DNA of 7,429 nt from Micrococcales bacterium (GCA_030537915.1 JAUNUZ010000108.1:1-7429); one strand, 5' to 3'; shown: positions 1-7,237, numbered from the stretch's first letter. Translations and numbers: made by a program. Notes: a model not told the origin generated them from the letters alone.

Positions 1-431
1 ATGATGCCGCGAGCCGTAGCGCGACGCAGGCCGAGCGGGCGCTGCTCGCCGCCCTCGAGGCGGGCTGCACCGCACCCATCGGTGCCCTCGCGGAGCCCGA
101 AGGTGCGACCGGCCTGCACCTGCGGGCCTTCGCCGGCACCGACACGGCCGACCTCACGTTCCGCGACGCCCTGTCCGGATCCGCGGCCGATGCCGCAGCC
201 CTGGGACGGGCCCTCGCCCAGCGACTCCTGGCCGCCGGCGCCGACCGCATCACCGGGCAGGCCGCCACCCGCCTGGCACCCCCCTCGGGGTCCGTAGCCC
301 GCGCCGTCCCCGGCGATGCCTCCAATCCGCGAGCAGACCCCCAAGGCCCTGCCCACCCCGATGATCCCGACCTACCGGGCGCGCCGACCCGCGCCGTCAC
401 CCCCGAGAAGACCCAGGAGTGCCCGACGTGA
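1..431 (+). CDS. hemC: Porphobilinogen deaminase (hydroxymethylbilane synthase), 3' part
   Basis: This is the C-terminal part of HemC; the 5' end lies outside the window and the reading frame begins at base 3. HemC joins four porphobilinogens into hydroxymethylbilane in the cytoplasm. The 142 visible residues contain the conserved stretch AERALLAALEAGCTAPIGAL. Its cysteine (codon 66-68) is the residue that in this family carries the dipyrromethane cofactor through a thioether bond. The C-terminal domain III then runs to about the GADR motif (codons 240-248), where most family members nearly end. Here the protein continues for roughly 50 residues rich in Pro, Asp, Ala and Gly that look disordered and have no recognised domain. 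The stop codon (429-431) overlaps the hemD start as GTGA. The identification is secure; the role of the tail is unknown. Confidence 0.93.
   Translation, partial: DAASRSATQAERALLAALEAGCTAPIGALAEPEGATGLHLRAFAGTDTADLTFRDALSGSAADAAALGRALAQRLLAAGADRITGQAATRLAPPSGSVARAVPGDASNPRADPQGPAHPDDPDLPGAPTRAVTPEKTQECPT
415..419 (+). promoter_or_regulatory. Ribosome binding site deciding the hemD start
   Basis: AGGAG lies inside the last codons of hemC and sits 8 bases before the GTG at 428. This favours GTG 428 over the in-frame GTG at 419, which overlaps the AGGAG itself and so could not use it. Confidence 0.7.
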
Positions 432-2167
432 GCGCCACCGGCCACGACCGCACGACCTCGCCACCCCACGCCGCAACGAGCCCGTCCCCATTGGCGAGCG
501 CTGCACCGCGCCATGCCCGAGTCGCCTTCGTCGGCGCCGGTCCCGGTGATCCCGGGCTGCTCACTGTGCGCGGCAGCCAGTTGCTGGCGACCGCCGACGC
601 CCTCGTCATCGACGCCGGCGTCCCGCGCGGCGTGGTCGCCGCGCACCAGCGTGCGGACGCCACGATCGTCGAGGCGGGCTTCGGCGACGAGGGCGTGGCG
701 CTGACCCGCGCCTCGCGAGCCAAGCTTCTCGTGCGCACCGCCAAGGCGACCACGGGGACCTCCGCCGTGGGCGGGAGCGGCGGCGGGGCACCCAACCCCG
801 GTGATGCCGCGAACGGCCGGGTGACGCGAGGTCTCGTCGTGCGTGTCATGGCCGGCGACCCCGGCACCTTCAACGGATTGGCCACCGAGCTGGCGGCCTG
901 CCACAAGGCCGGGCTCGAGGTCGAGGTCGTCCCGGGCGTGAGCACGGTGCACGCAGCGCCGGCGTATGCCGGTGTGCCGCTGAGCTCGGACAAGTCGCCG
1001 ACCATCCTCACCAGCTGCGGTGATCCCGCACGCGCGGACTGGACCGGTGCGGCCGGCGTCGCGGTCACCGTCGTTATCGTCGGCGACGCCGCCCAGGTGG
1101 CTGCCGGGCTCGCCCGGGTCGTCGCCGTGGGGCGCGACCCGCAGACCCCGGTTGCACTGACCCAGGACCCGACGACGACGACGCAGCGCACCGTGACCAC
1201 GACACTGGAGCACGCCCGCGGGCTCATCGAGGACGGCACGATCGCCCCCGCGCTGGCCGTCGTGGGCTCGACCGTCGGCTCACGCCACGAGCTGTCGTGG
1301 TTCGAGACACGACCGCTCTTCGGCTGGCGTGTGCTCGTGCCGCGAACCAAGGACCAGGCCGGCGATACGCTCGCCCGCCTCGCGATCTACGGCGCGCACG
1401 GCGAGGTCGTCCCGACGATCAGCGTCGAGCCACCCCGCACTCCGCAGCAGATGCGGCGAGCGATCAAGGGCCTGGTGACCGGCCGGTACGAGTGGGTCGG
1501 CTTCACCTCGGTCAACGCGGTGCGCGCCGTGAAGGACAAGCTCGCAGAGATCGGCCTCGACGTGCGCGCCTTCGCCGGCCTCAAGATCGCGGCCGTCGGC
1601 GGGGTCACCGCCCAGGCCCTGCGCGACTGGGGTCTCGAGCCCGACCTCGTACCGGCCGGGGAAGAGTCCGCGCGCGGCTTGCTGGAGGTGTGGCCTCCCT
1701 TCGACGACGTGCTCGACCCGATCAACGGCGTCTTCCTGCCGCGGGCTGACATCGCCACCGAGACCCTCGTCGCGGGGCTGCAGGGAATGGGTTGGGAGGT
1801 CGACGACGTCACGGCCTACCGGACCGTGCGTGCTGCCCCGCCACCCGCCCCGACCCGCGAGGCGATCAAGAGCGGCGCCTTCGACGCGGTCGTCTTCACC
1901 TCCTCCTCGACGGTGCGCAACCTCGTCGGGATAGCCGGCAAGCCGAACCCGAGCACGGTCGTCGCCTGCATCGGCCCGGCGACCGCCAAAACCGCGCAGG
2001 AGCACGGCCTGACGGTCTCGGTCATCGCCGAGCGGGCCAGCGGAGACGCGCTCGTGGACGCCCTGGCCGGCTACGGCCGGTCGCTGCGTGAGCAGGCGCA
2101 GGCCAACGGTGAGGACGTGCAGCGACCGAGCCAGGCGCGCGGGACGGGCCGCCGCAAGGCCCGGTGA
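428..2167 (+). CDS. hemD: Uroporphyrinogen-III synthase fused to an N-terminal SUMT-like methyltransferase domain
   Basis: The protein has 579 residues in two domains. Residues about 31-285 resemble uroporphyrinogen-III C-methyltransferase (SUMT, tetrapyrrole methylase fold). They begin with the SAM-binding loop VGAGPGDPGLLTVRG (35-49) and include VPGVSTVHAAPAYAGVPLS (168-186). Residues about 299-550 are the HemD synthase, which inverts ring D and closes hydroxymethylbilane to uroporphyrinogen III. It starts at GWRVLVPRTKDQAG and includes LPRADIATETL and FTSSSTVRNLVGIAGKP, stretches typical of actinobacterial HemD. The methylase half is atypical: the usual GGDPF-V-FGRG block is MAGDPGTFNGL (141-151), the YD-LV motif is IDAGVP, and a Gly-rich insert lies at 108-130. 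Methylation to precorrin-2 is therefore doubtful, while synthase activity is likely. Actinobacterial relatives such as the mycobacterial protein share this fusion. The N-terminal 28 and C-terminal 25 residues are low in complexity. GTG 428 is chosen for its AGGAG and its GTGA overlap with hemC. Confidence 0.92.
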   Translation: MSATGHDRTTSPPHAATSPSPLASAAPRHARVAFVGAGPGDPGLLTVRGSQLLATADALVIDAGVPRGVVAAHQRADATIVEAGFGDEGVALTRASRAKLLVRTAKATTGTSAVGGSGGGAPNPGDAANGRVTRGLVVRVMAGDPGTFNGLATELAACHKAGLEVEVVPGVSTVHAAPAYAGVPLSSDKSPTILTSCGDPARADWTGAAGVAVTVVIVGDAAQVAAGLARVVAVGRDPQTPVALTQDPTTTTQRTVTTTLEHARGLIEDGTIAPALAVVGSTVGSRHELSWFETRPLFGWRVLVPRTKDQAGDTLARLAIYGAHGEVVPTISVEPPRTPQQMRRAIKGLVTGRYEWVGFTSVNAVRAVKDKLAEIGLDVRAFAGLKIAAVGGVTAQALRDWGLEPDLVPAGEESARGLLEVWPPFDDVLDPINGVFLPRADIATETLVAGLQGMGWEVDDVTAYRTVRAAPPPAPTREAIKSGAFDAVVFTSSSTVRNLVGIAGKPNPSTVVACIGPATAKTAQEHGLTVSVIAERASGDALVDALAGYGRSLREQAQANGEDVQRPSQARGTGRRKAR

Positions 2168-2170
2168 CTT

Positions 2171-2206
2171 GGTGATGGTGACCGCGGTATCGGTGATGCG
2201 GTGATG
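2171..2206 (+). promoter_or_regulatory. Triple GGTGATG repeat in the hemD-hemB gap (hemB ribosome binding region)
   Basis: The 36-base gap (2168-2203) and the hemB start hold GGTGATG three times, at 2171-2177, 2192-2198 and 2200-2206. GGTGAT complements the 3' end of 16S rRNA (the part downstream of GGAGG), so the copy at 2192 is the best Shine-Dalgarno candidate for GTG 2201 or ATG 2204. No classical AGGAGG is present. The third copy contains both candidate start codons. Confidence 0.5.
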
Positions 2207-3208
2207 CAGTGGGCGGGCTCGCGTCGCCGGCCCCGACGGCTGCGGGCGACGCCCGCGACGCGCGGGTTGGTGCGCGAGACCCGACTGGACCCGGGGCAGC
2301 TCATCCTGCCCGTCTTCGTACGTGAGGGACTGAGCGCGCCGCGCCCCATCACCTCGATGCCTGGCGTCGTCCAGCACACGTTGGACACCCTGGCCGACAC
2401 CGCGGCGGAGGTCGTCACGGCGGGATTGGGTGGCATCATGCTCTTCGGCGTGCCCGAGACCCGCGATGCCACGGGCACGGGTGCGGACGATCCGGAGGGC
2501 ATCCTCAACGTCGCGTTGTCCCGAGTCCGGGGAGTCGTCGGTGACGACACGCTCGTCATGGCCGACCTGTGCCTCGATGAGTTCACCGACCACGGGCACT
2601 GCGGGGTGCTGAGCACCGACTCCGGCGGCCGCACCGTCGTAGACAACGACGCGACTCTGCAGCGGTACGCGGCGATTGCCGTGGCCCAGGCCCGCGCGGG
2701 TGCCCACGTCGTCGGCCCCTCGGGGATGATGGACGGCCAGATCGGGGTCATCCGCGACGCGCTCGACGCGGCGGGTTACACCGATGTTGTCATCCTCGCC
2801 TACTCGGCGAAGTACGCCTCGGGCTTCTACGGACCCTTCCGCGAGGCCGTCGGCTCGACGCTGACCGGGGACCGGGCGACCTACCAGCAAGATCCTGGGA
2901 ATATCGTCGAGTCGCTGCGCGAGGTCGAGCTCGACGTGGAACAGGGTGCCGACATCGTTATGGTCAAGCCCGCGCTGCCCTACCTCGACGTCATCCGCGC
3001 GGTGCGCGAGCGCGTCGACGTGCCGGTGTGCGCCTACCAGGTGTCGGGGGAGTACGCCCAGATCGAGGCCGCGGCCGCGAACGGCTGGATCGATCGCGAC
3101 CGCGTGGCCCTGGAGACTCTCACCTCGATCCGACGGGCCGGCGCGACGTCGATCCTCACGTACTACGCGCTGCACGTAGCGGGTCTGCTGCGCGATGGCC
3201 CGCGATGA
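2204..3208 (+). CDS. hemB: Porphobilinogen synthase (5-aminolevulinate dehydratase)
   Basis: HemB condenses two 5-aminolevulinates to porphobilinogen in the cytoplasm. The 334-residue length is normal for the family. The two active-site lysines are K203 in [16 protein letters not shown] and the Schiff-base K255 in [12 protein letters not shown], spaced 52 apart as in the E. coli enzyme (K195/K247). The metal loop is [16 protein letters not shown] (121-136): Cys123 and Cys133 match two zinc ligands of the Cys-Cys-Cys type, but the middle ligand is Asp125. GPSGMMDGQ (171-179) and YQVSGEYA (278-285) are further family blocks. ATG 2204 was chosen; GTG 2201, directly before it in frame, is equally possible and adds one residue. 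hemB is in the same frame as hemD, with no stop between the hemD TGA and this start. Its own stop overlaps the next gene as ATGA. Confidence 0.97.
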   Translation: MQWAGSRRRPRRLRATPATRGLVRETRLDPGQLILPVFVREGLSAPRPITSMPGVVQHTLDTLADTAAEVVTAGLGGIMLFGVPETRDATGTGADDPEGILNVALSRVRGVVGDDTLVMADLCLDEFTDHGHCGVLSTDSGGRTVVDNDATLQRYAAIAVAQARAGAHVVGPSGMMDGQIGVIRDALDAAGYTDVVILAYSAKYASGFYGPFREAVGSTLTGDRATYQQDPGNIVESLREVELDVEQGADIVMVKPALPYLDVIRAVRERVDVPVCAYQVSGEYAQIEAAAANGWIDRDRVALETLTSIRRAGATSILTYYALHVAGLLRDGPR

Positions 3209-3702
3209 GCCAAGACCCTGCGCCGGACACCCGCTGGCTCAGCGAACAGGAGCAGACCGCCTGGCGGTCGTTCCTGCGGGGAACTTGGTTGCTCAACGCC
3301 GTCCTCGATGACGACATGCAGGAGCACGGCCACAGCCTGTCCGAATACGAGATCCTCGCGATGCTGTCGGAGGCGCTTCCAGACGGTTTGCGGATGTCGG
3401 CGTTGGCCGATCTCGTCGTGCAGTCGCGCAGCCGGCTGAGCCACACTGCGTTGCGGCTCGAGCGACGCAAGCTCGTGCGCCGGCGCCCGACCCCCGGTGA
3501 CGGGCGTGGCGTCGAGCTGTCGCTCACGCCGGCCGGCCTGGAGGTCGTGGAACGCCTCGCACCCGCGCACGTAGCCAGCGTGCGCGCACACCTCATCGAC
3601 GTCCTCACCCCGGTTCAGCTCGCCGAGCTGGGGCACGCGATGGCTGTCGTGCGAGCGGCCATCCTCGACCTCGACCCAGATGACCCCACGCCGATCGGGT
3701 GA
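3205..3702 (+). CDS. MarR-family winged helix-turn-helix transcriptional regulator
   Basis: This 165-residue protein has the MarR layout: an N-terminal dimerisation helix (about 14-40), the [18 protein letters not shown] segment (40-57), and a winged helix with [17 protein letters not shown] (64-80) and [13 protein letters not shown] (81-93). The wing [13 protein letters not shown] (99-111) follows, then C-terminal dimer helices. It contains no cysteine, so thiol-based sensing of the OhrR kind is unlikely. It has six histidines (41, 43, 80, 122, 129, 144). MarR proteins usually repress nearby genes and are released by small ligands. Its position inside the hem genes suggests a tetrapyrrole-related or autoregulatory role, but the ligand and operator are not visible. 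The start ATG overlaps the hemB stop (ATGA) and lacks a clear Shine-Dalgarno, which points to translational coupling. Confidence 0.9.
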   Translation: MSQDPAPDTRWLSEQEQTAWRSFLRGTWLLNAVLDDDMQEHGHSLSEYEILAMLSEALPDGLRMSALADLVVQSRSRLSHTALRLERRKLVRRRPTPGDGRGVELSLTPAGLEVVERLAPAHVASVRAHLIDVLTPVQLAELGHAMAVVRAAILDLDPDDPTPIG

Positions 3703-3725
3703 CGCCGGCTCGGCATGATGGCCCT

Positions 3726-5102
3726 ATGACCGTAGGTGAGCACCAGTCCCGCACATCCCGAACCGCGAGCCCCTCAAGCCCCCGGCCCACGGCAGCCTCC
3801 GCCGCGCTCATGGAGCGCGCGCTGGCGGTCATCCCCGGTGGGGTCAACTCCCCCGTGCGGGCGTTCCGGGCCGTGGGCGGCACCCCCCGCTTCATCGCCT
3901 CCGCGAGCGGGCCGTGGCTCACCGATGTCGACGGCAATCGTTGCGTCGACCTGATCGGCTCCTGGGGCCCGATGATTCTGGGGCACACCCATCCCGACGT
4001 GCTGAGGGCCGTGCACGACGCGGCGATGAGTGGCTTCAGTTTCGGGACGCCCAGCGAGAACGAGGTCGCGCTCGCCGAGGCGATCGTCGCCCGGGTCGAG
4101 CCCGTCGAGCAGGTCCGCCTTGTGAACAGCGGCACCGAGGCGACGATGAGCGCGGTGCGTCTGGCTCGCGGCGTCACCGGCCGCTCCAAGGCCGTCAAGT
4201 TCGCCGGCTGCTACCACGGGCACGTCGACGCCCTCCTGGCACACGCGGGCAGCGGGGTCGCCACCTTCGGGCTGCCCGACTCCGCCGGGGTTCCGGCGAG
4301 CGCGGCCGGGGAGACGATCGTGCTCCCCTACAACGACGAGGCTGCGCTCGCAGCGGCCTTCGCCGAGCACGGGGACCAGATCGCCTGCCTCATCACGGAG
4401 GCCTCGCCCGGCAATATGGGTGTCGTGCCCCCGCGGCCGGGTTTCACGCAGGCGCTGCGCAGGCTCACCCGCGAGCACGGGGCGTTGCTCATCTCCGACG
4501 AGGTGATGACGGGCTTTCGGTGCAGCGCGGCGGGGTGGTACGGGCTCGAGGGACCTTACGAGGCCGGCCCCCCGGACCTCTTCACGTTCGGCAAGGTGAT
4601 GGGCGGCGGATTCCCGGCGGCGGCCTTCGGCGGTCGCGCCGACATCCTCGCCCAGCTCGCGCCGATCGGACCCGTCTACCAGGCTGGCACCCTTTCGGGG
4701 AACCCCGTCGCGACGGCGGCCGGTCTCGCCACGCTGCGCGGGTGCACGCCGGAGGTCTACGCGCGCCTCGACACGGTCGCCCACACGATCGCCGACGCCG
4801 TGGACCGGGAGCTGTCGGCGGTCGGGGTGCCGCACCGGATCCAGTTTGCCGGTTCGATGTTCAGCGTATTCTTCCGCGACCGCGAGGTCGCGGACTACGA
4901 CGACGCCCGCGACCAGGACGTCCCGGCCTTCGCCGCCTTCTTCCACGCGATGCTCGAGGGCGGCGTGCACCTGCCTCCCAGCGCGTATGAGTCGTGGTTC
5001 GTCTCCGCGGCCCACGACGACGAGGCGGTCGAAGCCGTGCTCGCAGCGCTGCCCGCCGCTGCCAGGGCGGCCTCAGATTCGCGTGACAGGATGCCTGGAT
5101 GA
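3726..5102 (+). CDS. hemL: Glutamate-1-semialdehyde 2,1-aminomutase
   Basis: This PLP enzyme converts glutamate-1-semialdehyde to 5-aminolevulinate, the last step of the C5 route that begins with glutamyl-tRNA. The 458 residues include [13 protein letters not shown] near the N-terminus, the phosphate-binding [15 protein letters not shown] and [16 protein letters not shown]. Asp258 in SDEVMTGFR contacts the PLP ring nitrogen, and the Schiff-base Lys290 lies in [22 protein letters not shown] is also typical. The segment [14 protein letters not shown] replaces the EP-V-GNMG form of many bacteria, as in other actinobacterial HemL as I recall them. ATG 3726 leaves a 23-base gap after marR. The in-frame GTG 3699 overlaps the marR stop as GTGA and would add nine residues; neither start has a good ribosome binding site. 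The first 28 residues are low-complexity Ser/Arg/Pro. The C5 pathway implies a hemA gene upstream, outside the window. Confidence 0.96.
   Translation: MTVGEHQSRTSRTASPSSPRPTAASAALMERALAVIPGGVNSPVRAFRAVGGTPRFIASASGPWLTDVDGNRCVDLIGSWGPMILGHTHPDVLRAVHDAAMSGFSFGTPSENEVALAEAIVARVEPVEQVRLVNSGTEATMSAVRLARGVTGRSKAVKFAGCYHGHVDALLAHAGSGVATFGLPDSAGVPASAAGETIVLPYNDEAALAAAFAEHGDQIACLITEASPGNMGVVPPRPGFTQALRRLTREHGALLISDEVMTGFRCSAAGWYGLEGPYEAGPPDLFTFGKVMGGGFPAAAFGGRADILAQLAPIGPVYQAGTLSGNPVATAAGLATLRGCTPEVYARLDTVAHTIADAVDRELSAVGVPHRIQFAGSMFSVFFRDREVADYDDARDQDVPAFAAFFHAMLEGGVHLPPSAYESWFVSAAHDDEAVEAVLAALPAAARAASDSRDRMPG
5088..5091 (+). promoter_or_regulatory. Ribosome binding site of the histidine phosphatase gene
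   Basis: AGGA inside the end of hemL lies 7 bases before ATG 5099. It supports the start that overlaps the hemL stop codon as ATGA. Confidence 0.55.
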
Positions 5103-5767
5103 GTTCCAGCGCGCCCGATCGCCACCAGATCGTGCACCTGCTGCGCCACGGTGAGGTCGAGAACCCGCAGGGCATCCTCTACGGTCGGCTGCCGGACTAC
5201 CACCTGTCGGCACGCGGGCGCCAGATGGCCGAGCTGATTGCCGACTACCTCGCCGAGCGGCCGATCGGCCTGGTCACGGCCTCGTCCCTGGAGCGCGCTC
5301 AGGAGACGGCCGCACCGATCGCCGCGGCCCATGGGCTGGGCGTGCACACGGACGACCGGGTGATCGAGGCGGGCAATCACTTCGAGGGCATGCGCTTCGG
5401 TCACGCGCAGGGGTCGCTACGGCACCCATCGAATTGGCCGCTGCTCATCAACCCGCTACGCCCCTCGTGGGGCGAACCCTACGACCGCATCGCCGCCCGG
5501 ATGCTGGCCGCCATCACGGCGTCGCGACGCGCCGTCGACCGCCTCTACGGCGGCGGAGAGGTCGTGATCGTCAGCCACCAGCTGCCGATCTGGACGATCC
5601 GGCTCTTCCTCGAGGGGCGCTCGATGTGGCACGACCCGCGGCGCCGGCAGTGCTCTCTCGCGTCGCTGACGACGCTGTCCTATGGCGGGGACGAGCTGGA
5701 GTCGATCACCTACAGCGAGCCGGCCGCCGCGCTGCTCGCCGACGCCAGCGGCGTCCCGGGGGCGTGA
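5099..5767 (+). CDS. Histidine phosphatase family protein (phosphoglycerate mutase-like fold)
   Basis: This 222-residue cytoplasmic protein has the full catalytic set of the branch-1 histidine phosphatase superfamily. The RHG motif is in [11 protein letters not shown], with Arg16 and the phospho-acceptor His17. Arg66 lies in [13 protein letters not shown], the acid Glu90 in DDRVIEAG, and the second histidine His160 in [10 protein letters not shown]. No signal peptide or membrane segment is seen. The substrate cannot be read from the sequence: the superfamily covers mutases, sugar-phosphate phosphatases and cofactor-pathway phosphatases. It lies between hemL and the cytochrome c maturation genes, overlapping hemL by four bases and the next gene by one. 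A similar gene occupies this place in mycobacteria (Rv0525, from memory), so the position appears conserved. A link to heme or cytochrome assembly is inferred from context only. Confidence 0.88.
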   Translation: MSSSAPDRHQIVHLLRHGEVENPQGILYGRLPDYHLSARGRQMAELIADYLAERPIGLVTASSLERAQETAAPIAAAHGLGVHTDDRVIEAGNHFEGMRFGHAQGSLRHPSNWPLLINPLRPSWGEPYDRIAARMLAAITASRRAVDRLYGGGEVVIVSHQLPIWTIRLFLEGRSMWHDPRRRQCSLASLTTLSYGGDELESITYSEPAAALLADASGVPGA

Positions 5768-6387
5768 TGCCGCTCAGCCGACGCGAGCTGCTGGCGCGTG
5801 CCCGCGCGGCCGGTCTCGTCAGCGTCCTCGCCGTGTCCCTGGGGACTACGGCGGCCTGCGCCGACGGCAACTCGGTGGCCGAGCAGGCCAAACGCGGCGA
5901 CGACAAGGGCTTCATCGCTGGTGACGGCACCATCGAGCAGATCGCCGCCGACCGCCGCGGCGCGCCGCTCGACCTGTCCGGCACGCTGTTGGACGGCACG
6001 CCGTGGCAGATGTCGCAGGCTGTCGGCAAGGTGCTCGTCGTCAACGTCTGGGGCTCGTGGTGCGAGCCGTGCCTGGCCGAGGCGCCGCATCTCGTGGCTG
6101 CGGCCAAGACCCTGACCGGCAAGCATGCGGACGTCGCCTTCCTCGGGATCGACCTCGAGGCTCCGCAGACCGGCGCGGCCGCGGCCAAAACCCTGGGCCT
6201 GCCCTACCCGTCGTTGAACGACGAGAACCGCGGATACGGCCCGCGCTTGCAGAACAAGGCGACCTCGACCCCAACGACGCTCGTGCTCGACAGGTTGGGC
6301 CGGATCGCCGCTCGGATCTCCGGGGAGATCAAGACGCCGACGACCCTGGTGGCCCTGGTGGAGTCCGTCGTCGCCGAGAGGGCATAG
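5767..6387 (+). CDS. TlpA/ResA-like thiol-disulfide oxidoreductase, probable lipoprotein
   Basis: This 206-residue exported thioredoxin-fold protein probably reduces the CXXCH cysteines of apocytochrome c outside the membrane. The N-terminus has SRRELLA (4-10), a hydrophobic stretch (about 14-26) and TTAAC ending at Cys31, which fits a permissive lipobox. The mature part carries LSGTLLDGTPW, then VVNVWGSWCEPC with the redox pair Cys99/Cys102 (the WCEPC form found in ResA), the strand VAFLGIDLE, and cis-Pro169 in TSTPTTLVLD. Length and order match the ResA/TlpA family. The ATG shares its A with the stop of the phosphatase gene; a GTG directly before it (5764) is an alternative start. The neighbouring ccdA is the expected electron donor. 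The symbol resA would be reasonable, but the exact orthology is not certain. Confidence 0.92.
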   Translation: MPLSRRELLARARAAGLVSVLAVSLGTTAACADGNSVAEQAKRGDDKGFIAGDGTIEQIAADRRGAPLDLSGTLLDGTPWQMSQAVGKVLVVNVWGSWCEPCLAEAPHLVAAAKTLTGKHADVAFLGIDLEAPQTGAAAAKTLGLPYPSLNDENRGYGPRLQNKATSTPTTLVLDRLGRIAARISGEIKTPTTLVALVESVVAERA

Positions 6388-6393
6388 CCGGCG

Positions 6394-7230
6394 ATGGGTG
6401 GCGGACCAGGCGCCCTCGTCGCCGACGGAAATGTCGTCCTCGCGCTCGGGGTGGCGCTGCTCGCGGGGCTCGTGTCCTTCGCATCCCCGTGCGTGTTGCC
6501 GCTCGTCCCGGGCTTCCTGGGCTACGTCACGGGGATGGGAGAGGCGGTCACGGGGGTGACCTGCGGACCCGGCCCCGCCTCCCGGGCGGCCTCCGGGCCG
6601 GGCCTCGGGTTCGATCCGCCTGCTCGGTCGACGCGGCGGCGGATCCTGCTCGGCGCGGCCCTCTTCGTGCTCGGTTTCAGCCTCGTCTTCATCACCGGGA
6701 CGGTGCTGGCCTCGATCGCCGGCGCGGCGCTGGCCGAGCACCGCGTCTTGCTGACGCGCATCGGCGGCGGCTTCGTCATCGCGCTCGCCTTCGTCTTCCT
6801 CGGCGTCGGGGCGGGCGCCGGCTCGCAGCGCTCGTGGCAGCCCCGGTGGCGCCCGGCTGCCGGGCTGGCCGGCGCTCCGCTACTCGGGATTGTCTTCGGC
6901 ATCGGCTGGGCGCCGTGCATGGGTCCCACGTATGCCGCGATCCTCGCGCTCGCCACGAATCTCGCGGGCGACTCCGGCCAGGCCGCGCGGGGCGCCCTGC
7001 TCGGAGTCGCCTACTGCGTCGGGCTCGGGGTGCCCTTCCTGCTCATCGCGGCGGGCTGGTCCCGGGCGCTGGCGGCGTCGGCGTGGTTGCGCCGCCACCA
7101 CCGGGGGGTCCAGCTGCTGGGCGGCCTCGTGCTTCTCGTCCTTGGGGTGCTGCTGCTCAGCGGGGAGTGGACGCACCTCGTGACGCGTCTGCAGATCGCC
7201 CTCATCTCGAACGTCACGACAGTCCTGTGA
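6394..7230 (+). CDS. ccdA: Cytochrome c biogenesis protein CcdA (membrane thiol electron carrier)
   Basis: CcdA moves reducing equivalents from cytoplasmic thioredoxin across the membrane to the TlpA/ResA-like protein encoded just upstream. The 278-residue protein has about six hydrophobic segments (roughly 13-45, 84-110, 118-140, 158-190, 200-222 and 237-256). The two conserved redox cysteines are Cys33 in [20 protein letters not shown] and Cys175 in [19 protein letters not shown]. Two further cysteines (57 and 208) are not part of the conserved pair. The loop between the first and second segments (about 47-82) is long and rich in Gly, Pro, Ala and Arg, and its DNA forms an inverted repeat. 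A purine-rich GAGAGGG (6376-6382) lies 11 bases before the ATG, and the gap to the upstream gene is only 6 bases. Confidence 0.95.
   Translation: MGGGPGALVADGNVVLALGVALLAGLVSFASPCVLPLVPGFLGYVTGMGEAVTGVTCGPGPASRAASGPGLGFDPPARSTRRRILLGAALFVLGFSLVFITGTVLASIAGAALAEHRVLLTRIGGGFVIALAFVFLGVGAGAGSQRSWQPRWRPAAGLAGAPLLGIVFGIGWAPCMGPTYAAILALATNLAGDSGQAARGALLGVAYCVGLGVPFLLIAAGWSRALAASAWLRRHHRGVQLLGGLVLLVLGVLLLSGEWTHLVTRLQIALISNVTTVL
6568..6602 (+). repeat. GC-rich inverted repeat inside ccdA
   Basis: CCCGGCCC (6568-6575) and GGGCCGGG (6595-6602) are perfect 8-base complementary arms. Inside them CGCC (6576-6579) can pair with GGCG (6585-6588) around a 5-base loop, leaving a 6-base bulge on the right side. 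The structure falls in the codons for the variable loop of CcdA. No T-run follows, so it does not look like an intrinsic terminator. It may be a by-product of GC-rich coding. Confidence 0.4.
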
Positions 7231-7237
7231 GGGTGAT
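7229..7237 (+). promoter_or_regulatory. Ribosome binding region of resB
   Basis: GAGGGTGAT overlaps the ccdA stop codon and resembles the GGAGGTGAT complement of the 16S 3' end with one base missing. It lies 7 bases before GTG 7245 and favours that start over ATG 7257, which is 19 bases away. Confidence 0.45.

Noticed and set aside
1172..1183. Four ACG triplets in a row, possible microsatellite
   Set aside because: They encode a Thr run in a position where related HemD proteins also have Thr; too short to suggest phase variation, and the unit of three would not shift the frame.
397..1350. 317-codon open frame on the - strand opposite the start of hemD
   Set aside because: The low-complexity Ala/Thr/Ser/Pro protein mirrors the codon structure of hemD; no family resemblance and no ribosome binding site supporting it.
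1280..3175. 631-codon open frame on the - strand opposite hemD and hemB
   Set aside because: It lies wholly antisense to two confidently identified genes, its protein is Arg/Gly/Asp-rich with no recognisable motif, and long antisense frames are expected in DNA of this GC content.
3703..3725. marR-hemL gap as a site for a promoter or operator
   Set aside because: Only 23 bases, without a -10/-35 pair, palindrome or terminator-like hairpin that I can see.
3774..5015. 413-codon open frame on the - strand opposite hemL
   Set aside because: It is a shadow of hemL, with Arg/Gly/Asp-biased composition and no domain signal.
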